A DNA stretch of 64,000 nt, from positions 1 to 64,000 of the forward strand of contig JBQCGD010000138.1 in NCBI GenBank assembly GCA_051955985.1. The letters are read 5' to 3'. The DNA is from DATKPA01 sp051955985 (lineage in GTDB: Bacteria > Planctomycetota > Phycisphaerae > WQYP01). Both the position numbers and the translations under genes were made by a program. The number at the start of each line of letters is the position of its first letter. Position 1 is the first letter of the stretch. The notes under the pieces are model-generated. The model was given only the letters and a program-made list of their open reading frames with translations. It ran no database searches and was not told where the DNA came from. Below are positions 52,460 to 60,184 of the stretch, piece by piece.

Positions 52460-53035
52460 TCACACCCGCGGCACCCACTCATCCTGGAACGTCGCGTACA
52501 TCCACGAATCCACGTACGCTCCGCCCCGATGGCAATACCGCCGAAGCATCGCCTCCGGCTTCAGCCCCAGCTTCCGCATCACGCTCCCCGATGCCGGGTT
52601 GCTCACGTGATGCATCGCCTCCACGCGGTTCAATCCCCACTCGAAGAACAGCATCTCCATGATCCGCGCCGCAGCCTCCGTGCAGTATCCCTTCCCCCAG
52701 TGCGGCACATCCAACCAGTACCACAACGCCGCCCGCGCGTGATACAACTGCATCTTCGCCCCCACCGCGCCGATCCGCTCGCTGCTTTCGCGCCTTCGCA
52801 CGATGTACCCGAACCCCTCCCCTTCTTCGACGTAGCGCCGCAGCCGGTTCCGCACGTAATCCGCGGCCTTCCCTTCCGGGTACGGCACCAGCATCCCCAT
52901 CCCCAGCGCAATTCGCGGATCGCTTGAACACCGCTGCAGAAACTCAATGTCCTCCTCGCCGATGGGCGTCAACTGCAGCCGCGACGTTTCCAGTTCTTTC
53001 AGTTGCAACGGCGGCTGCACCAGCGTCACACACAT
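52460..53035 (-). CDS. GNAT N-acetyltransferase, RimJ/RimL-like (second of pair)
   Basis: 191 residues. RimJ/RimL-type GNAT fold: LETSRLQLTPIGEEDIEFLQ, ALWYWLDVPHWGKGYCTEAAARIM (acetyl-CoA loop GKGYCTEA), NRVEAMHHVSNPASGSVMRKLGLKPEAMLR. These enzymes acetylate protein N-termini or small amine substrates. It overlaps the upstream GNAT gene by 10 bases, so the two are co-expressed. GGAGG lies 9 bases before the ATG. Confidence 0.9.
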   Translation of the reverse strand: MCVTLVQPPLQLKELETSRLQLTPIGEEDIEFLQRCSSDPRIALGMGMLVPYPEGKAADYVRNRLRRYVEEGEGFGYIVRRRESSERIGAVGAKMQLYHARAALWYWLDVPHWGKGYCTEAAARIMEMLFFEWGLNRVEAMHHVSNPASGSVMRKLGLKPEAMLRRYCHRGGAYVDSWMYATFQDEWVPRV

Positions 53036-53676
53036 GATGCCACCTCCAGGGGAACACCCCGTCTCGCCCGCAGGCCGCTGTACCGCCGCACCCGCCATTC
53101 TTCGTGCAGAATGCTGTAGGCAACGACGTCGAGATAGTGATTCCACTTCTGATGAAACTGCCGCAGCACCCCTTCCTTCGTCATCCCGAGCTTTTCCATC
53201 ACGCGCCCGGATGCTGGATTGTGCGCAAAATGCTCGGCGCCGATGCGATTCATCCCCAGCCGCGTGAACCCGTATCCCAGCACCGCATTCGCCGCTTCGG
53301 TGGCAAAGCCCTTGTTCCAATAGGGCACGCCGATCCAGTAGCCCAGGATGCCGCGCGCATGGGTGGGATCGCCCTGCTGCTCAACGCTCACCAGTCCAAT
53401 CAGGTGGCCGGTGTCCGTGGGATCCTTCTCCCGTCCCGGCGTGCGCGTGCCGGCAAGGGTCACCCCGAAGTGAAACGCCACGCCCTGCTCCGCAAACGCG
53501 GGCAGCCGTTCGATCCACTTCTCTGCCGCGCCGTCCGGGTACGGATGCGGAATCCGCGCCGTCATCGCCGCAACTCGACGATCCCCCGCAAGGTGCTGAA
53601 CGCGCTTCGCATCGGCCAGCGTGAGCGGCCGGAGACAGAGGCGGGGGGTGTAGAGGGTTGCGGGGGTCGGGGGCAT
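53026..53676 (-). CDS. GNAT N-acetyltransferase, RimJ/RimL-like (first of pair)
   Basis: 216 residues. LYTPRLCLRPLTLADAKRVQ, ILGYWIGVPYWNKGFATEAANAVL (acetyl-CoA loop) and NRIGAEHFAHNPASGRVMEKLGMTKEGVLR make it a paralogue of the following gene. AGGAG lies 7 bases before ATG 53676. The ribosome-binding site is immediately preceded by a very stable stem-loop (53698-53765), so translation may be regulated. Confidence 0.9.
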   Translation of the reverse strand: MPPTPATLYTPRLCLRPLTLADAKRVQHLAGDRRVAAMTARIPHPYPDGAAEKWIERLPAFAEQGVAFHFGVTLAGTRTPGREKDPTDTGHLIGLVSVEQQGDPTHARGILGYWIGVPYWNKGFATEAANAVLGYGFTRLGMNRIGAEHFAHNPASGRVMEKLGMTKEGVLRQFHQKWNHYLDVVAYSILHEEWRVRRYSGLRARRGVPLEVASCV

Positions 53677-53697
53677 GGCGATTCTCCTGTGCGTTGG

Positions 53698-53981
53698 GTT
53701 GTCCTGAACGGCCGCGTGAGCGGAATAGGCGGAAACCGCTTCACGCGGCCGCGTCCGTGGACAACGGAACCTGATACCAGTCTCGCGTTGATGACTCCCC
53801 GCCAAACCTCCTCGCTCCCGTACGCCGGGAACCGAGTGGGCGGCCGGGCTGACACGTGGACCCGGCCGCTGTACGGCTTGTGGAGCGCCATCGAATCGGC
53901 CTCATTGCCAACTGGCCGATTCCTGCGCGAAAACGCTTGAGGGGGCACGGGCGTCCCTGTCATGGGGGGTCGCCCGTGCCC
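53698..53981 (-). other. Chain of perfect hairpins upstream of the GNAT pair (candidate structured leader)
   Basis: Stems, in minus-strand order: GGGCACGGGCG/CGCCCGTGCCC (53943-53981), AATCGGCC/GGCCGATT (53894-53921), GCGGCCGGG/CCCGGCCGC (53840-53869), then a compound stem with GTTGTCC/GGACAAC outside and GGCCGCGTGA/TCACGCGGCC inside (53698-53765) that ends 9 bases before the AGGAG of the first GNAT gene. All arms are perfectly paired. No known riboswitch, RNase P, tmRNA or SRP signature was recognised. One long minus-strand ORF crosses it but lacks coding character. Confidence 0.55.
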
Positions 53982-53998
53982 GGATGCAGTCAAAAAGA

Positions 53999-54037
53999 AA
54001 AGCCCCGGAGACTCTTTTTGAGGGTCTCCGGGGCTTT
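53999..54037 (-). terminator. Strong terminator after the 50-residue ORF
   Basis: Perfect 14-bp stem AAAGCCCCGGAGAC/GTCTCCGGGGCTTT with an 11-base loop, followed on the minus strand by TCTTTTTG. It begins 26 bases after the stop codon of the small ORF. Confidence 0.93.
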
Positions 54038-54063
54038 CTGTTGGCCGCACGTTGTTTTTTCTC

Positions 54064-54216
54064 TTACGTGCCCGGAGGACCCTCGCTCGGCGTAATGCCC
54101 GACTTAAACGCATGAAGGCGGGCAACGTTCGCCGAGGACATGGACATAACGCACGCGCGGCGAACGCTGGTATTCAGCGTATTGCACGTCGTCGTGTTGT
54201 TGTTACGCCATGTCAT
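54064..54216 (-). CDS. Small 50-residue protein or leader peptide
   Basis: Encodes MTWRNNNTTTCNTLNTSVRR and then a segment ending HAFKSGITPSEGPPGT. It is supported by a complete transcription unit: a promoter (TTGACT-16-TACAGT), a leader of about 50 bases, AGGA 8 bases before the ATG, and a perfect terminator 26 bases after the stop codon. The runs of three Asn and three Thr codons near the start recall leader peptides, but no known leader was recognised. Downstream on the same strand lie a structured region and two GNAT genes. It may be a stand-alone small protein, or an upstream ORF controlling read-through into the GNAT genes. Confidence 0.6.
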   Translation of the reverse strand: MTWRNNNTTTCNTLNTSVRRACVMSMSSANVARLHAFKSGITPSEGPPGT

Positions 54217-54273
54217 AAGAGCGATCCTGTCGCACGAAAAGCGGACGTCCGCATGGACGCCCTTCGAGTTTTT

Positions 54274-54301
54274 ACTGTAGCCCAGCCCGAGGAAAAGTCA
54301 A
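54274..54301 (-). promoter_or_regulatory. Promoter of the 50-residue ORF
   Basis: TTGACT (54296-54301), 16-bp spacer, TACAGT (54274-54279) on the minus strand. Just downstream, the perfect palindrome GCGGACGTCCGC (54241-54252) lies in the predicted leader. Confidence 0.7.
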
Positions 54302-54332
54302 CGATAATCTTTTCATCGGCATGCGTTGGGGG

Positions 54333-54761
54333 TTACTTCACCAATGTGGCTTTGAGCTCAATCGGCGTTGCCGCAAGCGCTTGCGAAATGGGGCAGCCGG
54401 TCTTCGCCTTGCCTGCAATTTCCTGGAATTTGGCGTCATCGATCCCCGGGACCTCGGCGTCGGTGGTCAGTTGGATCTTGACGATTTTGAACCCTTCGCC
54501 GACCTTGTCGAGGGAGACGTCGGCCTTGGTGGTGACGCGCGTCGGGGTGTGGCCGGCCGAGGCGAGCAGGTGGGAGAGGGCCATGGAGAAGCAGGCGGCG
54601 TGGGAGGCGCCGAGGAGCTCTTCGGGGTTAGTGCCGGGGCCGTTCTCGAAACGCGTCTGGAAGGAGTAGGGGTGGTTGACGACACCGCTGTTGGATTTGA
54701 CGGTGCCTTTGCCTTTCATGAGGTCGCCGTTCCAGGTGGCTTCAGCGTGACGGGTGATCAT
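54333..54761 (-). CDS. OsmC-family peroxiredoxin
   Basis: 142 residues. OsmC-type hydroperoxide reductase: the two redox cysteines are in LLGASHAACFSMALSHLLA (about 59) and AKTGCPISQAL (about 125), plus Arg in TRFENGPGTNPEE. It detoxifies organic hydroperoxides with a thiol relay. The ATG at 54761 has AGGAG 8 bases upstream. Confidence 0.94.
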   Translation of the reverse strand: MITRHAEATWNGDLMKGKGTVKSNSGVVNHPYSFQTRFENGPGTNPEELLGASHAACFSMALSHLLASAGHTPTRVTTKADVSLDKVGEGFKIVKIQLTTDAEVPGIDDAKFQEIAGKAKTGCPISQALAATPIELKATLVK

Positions 54762-55253
54762 GACATTTTCTCCTGTGCAAGTAATTTTTGTCAGAGGGGC
54801 TATCACACACGGGGCGGGGCGAGTTGGCAAGGGGGGATTTTTGTGTCAGACGCGCAGACTTGGCCGACGAGGGCGTCGGCCCCACCTGGTGCAAAAGGAA
54901 GGGCACCCGGCGGAGCGGTGACGCCGCCGGGTGCTGAGGAAGGAAGAACTGGCATGTGGAAAGCGTCGGCGAGCTAGTGGGAGGTAGGAGCGAGGCCAAC
55001 GCGTGTTCGCTTTGAGCCGCGAACGAGGCACTGCAAACTTGGAATGCCGGCGAGAATTCAAAGTCCCGTTTCCGGGGCCGCGATTTCTCGCCGACGGAAG
55101 AGAGGTAAAACAAAGGGCGTGCCAGACATTGGGAATGGGGCGTGGAAGTTTTTTTGGAGGCGAGATGGGGCGAGTTGTCGTTGTTTGGGCGGCGCGTGGG
55201 GAGCAAACTGCGGCGGGACGCGTTGAAAGCGGGGATGGCGTTGTTGTGCTCGG
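54762..55253. other. Intergenic region with hairpin elements; possible coupled ORF remnant
   Basis: Besides the 28-bp repeat it holds a hairpin GCACCCGGCGG/CCGCCGGGTGC (54903-54934). An ATG at 55257 overlaps the GH52 stop codon (ATGA) and opens a minus-strand frame beginning TEHNNAIPAFNASRRSLLPT; the frame runs on past the OsmC start without recognisable domain, so it may be a short coupled ORF or a decayed gene. Not scored as a gene. Confidence 0.35.
54858..54885. repeat. 28-bp hairpin repeat, copy 2
   Basis: Identical to 1679-1706, hairpin at 54862-54881. It lies upstream of the OsmC gene, in the same relation to the gene start as a leader element, but in opposite orientation to the gene. 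Confidence 0.8.
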
Positions 55254-57626
55254 TCATGGCGTCGCCCCTCCTGGTTTTTGGACTTCGCGCAGCCAGAGGG
55301 CGGTGGTGATGAGGCGGGGGTAGTACTTGGAGCCGCGGGCTTCGCCGTTGACGATCTGGTCGCACGCACACCAGTAGGCGGCGGGGCCGGTGGTGAGCCA
55401 GCGGACGTGGGCGGCGTCGGCACGTTCCCATCCGGTGGCGGCGGGGTATCGGGTTTCGGGTGTCGGGGTTCGGGTGTTGCCGTCTTCGTCGAGGTTGAAG
55501 AGGGAGCGGGCGACGTGCTGGACGATGGCGATTTTGGAGAGCCAGGAGTTGTTGGAGGTGGAGGAGAGTTTGATGCCGTGGTCGGGGAATTTGTTGCGGT
55601 GCTGGGGGTCGGAGAGGAGGGTGATGGTGTGGGTTCGGAGGGACGAAATCATTTTTGCGGTGCCCGTTTCGGCTGCATAGCTTCCACCGGCAAACTTGAC
55701 GGGTAGTGATGAGACATAGTCGGCGAGAGTGGAACCGCCGCGTGCGATCGAAGATTCGTTCCAATAGAGAGGATATTTCAAGGCTTCGATCGCGGGGAGT
55801 ATGCGGGAGGGCTGTGTCGATCCAAAGATTGCGGCCAGAAAATTCTCGCTGTGCATCTGCGAGGCGATGGTCGCGGCACATGTATCTGAATGGTCAAACA
55901 GGGTCGCGCTATTCACGAGCGGCCCAAGGGGGTCGGGCGCGCTTACTTCACAAATCAGGTCCAAACCTTTGTAAGCGGCCCAGCATTTCACAGCCAGGTA
56001 AAGGTTGTTTCGGGCTTGGCCAAGTGAGGCGTCGAGCGAATCGAATGTCGTGATCTCGCTGCCACTTCCACACATCGCCGTGTCATGCTGCATGATCCCT
56101 TTGCCGTCGCGTTTGGCGGCGCTGTCGCGGTTTCGCATGCTGAGGTAACAGTCTCTGAAGACGTCAGCATTTCTTTTTGCCCACTCGGCGTCACCGGTTT
56201 TGGCGACGTAGCTGGCGGCGATGAGGAGCCAGTTGCAGAGTTGTTCCTGGGTCATGTAGGAGAAGCAGCCGGTGAGGTTTTTGAGTTCGTAGGAGGATTG
56301 GCCGAAGGGGGAGAATTGGTTGTGGGTGCCCTGGTCGTGGGTGAAGGAGATTCCTCCCGGTGCCGTCTTTGGAACCACGGAGTTCACGGAGGGCACGGAG
56401 TTCCTGTCTCCCAACGTCTCCGTGTTCTCCGTGGTTCCATTCATCTTCACCTGGTCGGTGTAACTGTAGCGCTTGAGGAAGTTGTCGAGGAGGTTTTTGA
56501 CGACCCAGGGGTTTCGGTCCAGTTCCCAGAAGACGTGGTCGACGGCGAGGTCGAGGGTGTTCATCATGCAGTATTCGCCTTCGTTTACGATCCAGTAGGG
56601 TTCGTCCTCAATTTCGAGGAGCTGGGTGTTGGCGTAGTAACTGCGGGTTGCGTGGGCGATGAGGAATTGCTGGTTTTCGCTGAGGCCGGAATTGGCAAGC
56701 TGCTTGTCTTGTGATTTGGCGAGTTGTTTGAGGTCGCAGAAGCGGTCGAGGGCGGCGTTGAGGACGTCTTCGATGTTTTTGTAATGGCGCGTGTAGAGGT
56801 AGCGCCCCTCCAGCCTCGTGGTCACGACTTCGGGGAAGTAGCAGGCGAGGGCGAGGTGGAGGGTGTAGCGTTTGCCGGGGGGGACTTCGAAGCCGATGCC
56901 GGGGGTGGTGCCGAGGAGATGGACGGGGTTGGCGCGGTCTTCGAGGCCTTCGTGGGGCCACCAGCGGAGGAAGGGGAAGGGGGTGGGCGAGCTGATTTTG
57001 GGGTGGGCGGGGCAGCCTTTTTCGGGCATGTCGTAGAGTTCGGCGGCGAAGGCGTAGTTGGCGCGGTGGGCGAGGCCGATGCGACCGGGGGAGAGGGTTT
57101 CGAGGAGGCGGTTACCGGCATCCTGAAAGTTGATAGAGAAGAAGCCGGTCTTGGTGGCGGTGCCGGGGCGGTTGTCGATGATGAGTTCGGCGGTGATGGC
57201 GGGGAGGAGGGCGGATTTCAGTTGGTCGAGAGTGGCGGTGGCGGGGTCGGGGAGGTCGATGAACGGGGTGTAGAGGCTGAATTCCATTGTGCCGTCGTTT
57301 GTTGTCCAGCGGTCGGTGGACCAGCCGTACTCGCGGGTGAGTTCGGATTCGGCGAAGGGGGAGAAAGTTTGGCGGTCTTCATTTTCCTTTTGCGGCAGGA
57401 AGGCGGCGGTGGGGTCGATTTTGTCGGCGTTGTTGAAGAAGGGGAGAACGCGGAGCGGGGCGGGGCTGTGGACGGACGCGTCCTTGTACCCGATGAAGAG
57501 GTCCTGGTTGGCCGGTTTCCCCAGCTGCGCCGCCAGTCCCCCACGCGTCCCAAAGTGCCCGCACGTAAACGTCAGGTACGCCCCCGCCGGCGAATGATGG
57601 GCATTGAAATTGACCGGAAACCCCAT
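55254..57626 (-). CDS. GH52 beta-xylosidase
   Basis: 790 residues, no signal peptide, so probably cytoplasmic. It follows the glycoside hydrolase family 52 pattern throughout: start FNAHHSPAGAYLTFTCGHFG, IAHATRSYYANTQLLEIED, catalytic nucleophile Glu in WIVNEGEYCMMNTLDL, GISFTHDQGTHNQFSP, acid/base Asp region EITTFDSLDASLGQARNNLYL, and SSTSNNSWLSKI. GH52 members are about 700 residues and hydrolyse xylo-oligosaccharides. The extra length partly reflects an inserted interspersed repeat (56371-56438). GGAGG lies 7 bases before the ATG, and an 18-bp palindrome lies 40 bp upstream. Confidence 0.93.
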   Translation of the reverse strand: MGFPVNFNAHHSPAGAYLTFTCGHFGTRGGLAAQLGKPANQDLFIGYKDASVHSPAPLRVLPFFNNADKIDPTAAFLPQKENEDRQTFSPFAESELTREYGWSTDRWTTNDGTMEFSLYTPFIDLPDPATATLDQLKSALLPAITAELIIDNRPGTATKTGFFSINFQDAGNRLLETLSPGRIGLAHRANYAFAAELYDMPEKGCPAHPKISSPTPFPFLRWWPHEGLEDRANPVHLLGTTPGIGFEVPPGKRYTLHLALACYFPEVVTTRLEGRYLYTRHYKNIEDVLNAALDRFCDLKQLAKSQDKQLANSGLSENQQFLIAHATRSYYANTQLLEIEDEPYWIVNEGEYCMMNTLDLAVDHVFWELDRNPWVVKNLLDNFLKRYSYTDQVKMNGTTENTETLGDRNSVPSVNSVVPKTAPGGISFTHDQGTHNQFSPFGQSSYELKNLTGCFSYMTQEQLCNWLLIAASYVAKTGDAEWAKRNADVFRDCYLSMRNRDSAAKRDGKGIMQHDTAMCGSGSEITTFDSLDASLGQARNNLYLAVKCWAAYKGLDLICEVSAPDPLGPLVNSATLFDHSDTCAATIASQMHSENFLAAIFGSTQPSRILPAIEALKYPLYWNESSIARGGSTLADYVSSLPVKFAGGSYAAETGTAKMISSLRTHTITLLSDPQHRNKFPDHGIKLSSTSNNSWLSKIAIVQHVARSLFNLDEDGNTRTPTPETRYPAATGWERADAAHVRWLTTGPAAYWCACDQIVNGEARGSKYYPRLITTALWLREVQKPGGATP
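56371..56438. repeat. Palindromic interspersed repeat inside the GH52 gene
   Basis: Terminal inverted repeats GGAACCACGGAG/CTCCGTGGTTCC enclose GGAGTTCACGGAGGGCACGG-like units. In the protein it encodes about NGTTENTETLGDRNSVPSVN, placed between a conserved helix (YTDQVKM) and the conserved block GGISFTHDQG, which are near-adjacent in other GH52 enzymes. Confidence 0.75.
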
Positions 57627-57665
57627 GCAAATTCCTCCACCGCAAACTCTTACATCGAATCCCTA

Positions 57666-57683
57666 CTATTCCTATAGGAATAG
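57666..57683. promoter_or_regulatory. 18-bp perfect palindrome, candidate operator of the GH52 gene
   Basis: CTATTCCTATAGGAATAG is its own reverse complement, AT-rich in GC-rich surroundings, and lies 40 bp upstream of the GH52 start. It is a good candidate for a dimeric repressor site; the regulator is not in the window. Confidence 0.6.
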
Positions 57684-57740
57684 GGAGGAGACCGCCAATG
57701 ACGTACACACGTTTGGCGGTCTGGGTCTTCACCGCGTCCA

Positions 57741-58493
57741 TCATCCCTCTCTCGTCACCACCAGCGACGCAGGATCGATCTTCGCCACCACCGGCATCGC
57801 GTCGATCTTCGCACAGTGATCGATGTCGTCCTCAAGGCCGGCCTCAATGATGTTGATCGCCCCCTGGCCGAGGCGGAGTGCGGCGGGGAGGCGGGGGCGC
57901 ACGGCGGAGAAGGCGTGGTAGGCGAGCCAGGCGGTGTCGGTGAAGGGGAGGTCGGCGCGGTAGGTGTGGGCGAGGAGGGAGAAGAGGATGGCGCCGGCGC
58001 CGAGGGAGTCTTCGAGGGCGAGTTTGCCGTTGGTGCCTGCGCAGATGAGGAGGGTGTGGCCTCCGGCGGTGTCGAGGTTTTCGGCGAGGGCCTTGGCGGT
58101 GGCGGTGGCGTTGAGGAGGCTTGCGGCGAACATGTGTTTCGCGGTGCGGGCGCGGGTGGCGGCGCGGGTGCCGTTGGTGGTGGCGAGGAGGAGGGTGGCG
58201 CCGCCGATTTTTTCGGTGGTGTGTTCGCGGGGGGAGTTGCCGAGGTCGAAGTCGGCGGGTTTGAGGCATTGGGTTTCGCCGGCAGCGATGAGGGGGGCGG
58301 GGAACTGGTTGGACGATTTGGCGGCGCGGACGGCGTCGAGGGAGTCGAACAGGTGGACTTCGCGGGCGCCGTTGAAGAGGGCGGTGGTGATGGTGGAGGT
58401 GGCGCGGAGGACGTCGAGGATGACGACCTGGGATTGGGGGAGGAGGTCGTGGGCGTTGGCGAGGTCGGCGGGGGTGAGGAGGACGTCGATCAT
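57741..58493 (-). CDS. ComB-family 2-phosphosulfolactate phosphatase
   Basis: 250 residues. Family blocks: VVILDVLRATSTITTAL (about 23-39), AAGETQC, DLGNSP, ATTNGTRAA and LLICAGTNGKLALEDSLGAGAI. ComB dephosphorylates 2-phosphosulfolactate in coenzyme M or sulfolactate formation; many bacteria have it without the rest of the pathway, so the role here is open. It starts 114 bp from the other side of the GH52 promoter region, same strand. Confidence 0.9.
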   Translation of the reverse strand: MIDVLLTPADLANAHDLLPQSQVVILDVLRATSTITTALFNGAREVHLFDSLDAVRAAKSSNQFPAPLIAAGETQCLKPADFDLGNSPREHTTEKIGGATLLLATTNGTRAATRARTAKHMFAASLLNATATAKALAENLDTAGGHTLLICAGTNGKLALEDSLGAGAILFSLLAHTYRADLPFTDTAWLAYHAFSAVRPRLPAALRLGQGAINIIEAGLEDDIDHCAKIDAMPVVAKIDPASLVVTREG

Positions 58494-58583
58494 GGTTTGG
58501 TGCTCCGGGAAAGGGGAACATTATAGGGAGGATGACGACTGCAGGCTTTGAAACGTGTCCGGGAATTTTGTTGGGCGGCGAAA

Positions 58584-58620
58584 ATCGATCATCCCCACCG
58601 CGTGGAAGCCGTGGGCTTGG
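58584..58620. repeat. Dispersed palindromic element, copy C
   Basis: Core CCCACCGC-GTGGAA-GCCGTGGG with the shared flanks ATC...CC before and CTTGG after. One arm base differs from copy A, weakening the stem. Confidence 0.7.
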
Positions 58621-58709
58621 CGCAGTGGGTGCTTGCGGATCAATGAGTGGCGGCGGGAGGGGTCGTGGGATAAGGTGAGGGAGTTGTTTGTCTTTGCTGT
58701 GAGGGTGTG

Positions 58710-60053
58710 ATGGCGCGGGTTTGTTTTGTGCTGGTGGCGGGGTTGGATGGGGAGGTTTTGGGGAGGGGGAGCGGGCTTTCGGTGTTGGGCGGGTTTGGGC
58801 ATCGGGGGAGTTATGAGCCGGTGTTTCCGGCGGTGACATCGACGATGCAGGCGACGTTGACGACGGGGGTGGGGGTGAGTGGGCATGGGATTGTTTGTAA
58901 TGGGGTGTATACGCATGGGCGGGCGGAGATGCGGCCGCATTTGGATTTGAGCAATCATGCGGAATCGCGATTGAAGGTGAGTTTTTGGGAGCAGGCGAAT
59001 TCTTTGGTGCAGGCGCCACGGTTTTGGGAGGGGCTTGGGAAAAAGACGGCGATGCTGTTCTGGCAGAATTCGATGCCGTCGCTGGCGAGCGAGCGTGCGG
59101 CGGCGGACGTGGTGTTGACGCCGAAGCCGGTGCATACGGCGGATGGGAAGACGCTGACGGCGTGCTGGAGCGCTCCGGGGGATTTGTACGGGCGGCTGGC
59201 GAATGAGCTGGGGCCGTTTCCGCTGCACAAGTATTGGAGCCCGATGGCGGGGATTGAGAGTTCGGAGTGGATTGCGAAGGCGGCGGAGCGGGTGTGGCGG
59301 CGGGAGAAGCCGGAGTTGCAGCTCGTATACATTCCGCATCTGGATTACAACCTGCAGCGGTTTGGGCCGAGTGGGGAGATGATTGGGAAGGACGTGGGGG
59401 AGGTGGATCGGGTGCTGGGGCCGCTGGCGGAGCGGGTGCGGGCGGATGGGGGGATTTTTGTGGTGGCGGGGGATTATGGGATTTCGGAGGTGGGGATTTG
59501 TGCGATGCCGAATTTGGCGCTGCGCGAGGCGGGGTTGCTGGTGACGACGGTGGATGGGAGTGGGAAGGTGGTGGTGGATTATGACGCATCGGCTGCGTTT
59601 GGGATGTGCGATCACCAGGTGGGGCATGTGTATGTGCGGGAGCGGCGGGAAGAGGTTGAAGCGGTTTTGCGCGGGGTGAACGGTGTGGGGCGGGTGCTAG
59701 CGACGAAGGAGGAAATTGCGAGCGTTGGGTTGGATCATGCGCGAAGCGGGGATGTGGTGTTGATGGCGGAGCCGGGGGCGTGGTTTGCGCATGATTGGTG
59801 GAAGGATGATGGGGAGAAGCCGTTGTGGCAGTTCACGGTGGATATACACAACAAGCCCGGGTTTGATCCGCGGGAGTTGTTTTTCGATCCGGTGCGGAAG
59901 TGCATTCAGCAGGATGCGGCGGTGGTGAGAGGGTCGCACGGGGTGGTTGGGGCGAGGGAGAAGTGGCCGGTGGTGTTGAGTGATGCGGCGTTGCCTGGGG
60001 GGGAGATGCGTGCAACAGATATCGCGGGTTGGTTGAAATCGCTGGTGGCTTGA
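58710..60053 (+). CDS. Alkaline-phosphatase-fold nucleotide pyrophosphatase/phosphodiesterase-like protein
   Basis: 447 residues, PF01663-like. Metal and nucleophile sites are visible in order: Asp in LVAGLDGEV, nucleophile Thr in VTSTMQATLTTG, HLDYNLQRFG, then GDYGISEV, DHQVGHVYV and GSHG near the C-terminus. No signal peptide. Many planctomycete relatives act on nucleotide or lipid phosphodiesters; the substrate is unknown. ATG 58710 is used, with GAGGG upstream; GTG 58707 is also possible. Confidence 0.82.
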   Translation: MARVCFVLVAGLDGEVLGRGSGLSVLGGFGHRGSYEPVFPAVTSTMQATLTTGVGVSGHGIVCNGVYTHGRAEMRPHLDLSNHAESRLKVSFWEQANSLVQAPRFWEGLGKKTAMLFWQNSMPSLASERAAADVVLTPKPVHTADGKTLTACWSAPGDLYGRLANELGPFPLHKYWSPMAGIESSEWIAKAAERVWRREKPELQLVYIPHLDYNLQRFGPSGEMIGKDVGEVDRVLGPLAERVRADGGIFVVAGDYGISEVGICAMPNLALREAGLLVTTVDGSGKVVVDYDASAAFGMCDHQVGHVYVRERREEVEAVLRGVNGVGRVLATKEEIASVGLDHARSGDVVLMAEPGAWFAHDWWKDDGEKPLWQFTVDIHNKPGFDPRELFFDPVRKCIQQDAAVVRGSHGVVGAREKWPVVLSDAALPGGEMRATDIAGWLKSLVA

Positions 60054-60184
60054 CGGATCGATCGCCAGGGCGAAAAGATGCAGGGCGGGGCGGAGCTGTC
60101 TCAAAATAGGAGTTCCGCCTAGAATGCGGGATTCTCGCATCGCGAGCGCGATGGGGCGTTGTTTTTGGCGTAAGGAGCCTGACT

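Noticed and set aside
53698..53981. Known structured RNA (RNase P, tmRNA, SRP RNA, cobalamin or c-di-GMP riboswitch)
   Set aside because: I looked for the conserved sequence blocks of these classes on both strands and did not find them. A covariance-model search would decide.
53562..54125. 187-codon minus-strand ORF across the structured region
   Set aside because: It overlaps the start of the first GNAT gene, a strong terminator and several perfect hairpins, and shows no domain. The hairpins explain the region better.
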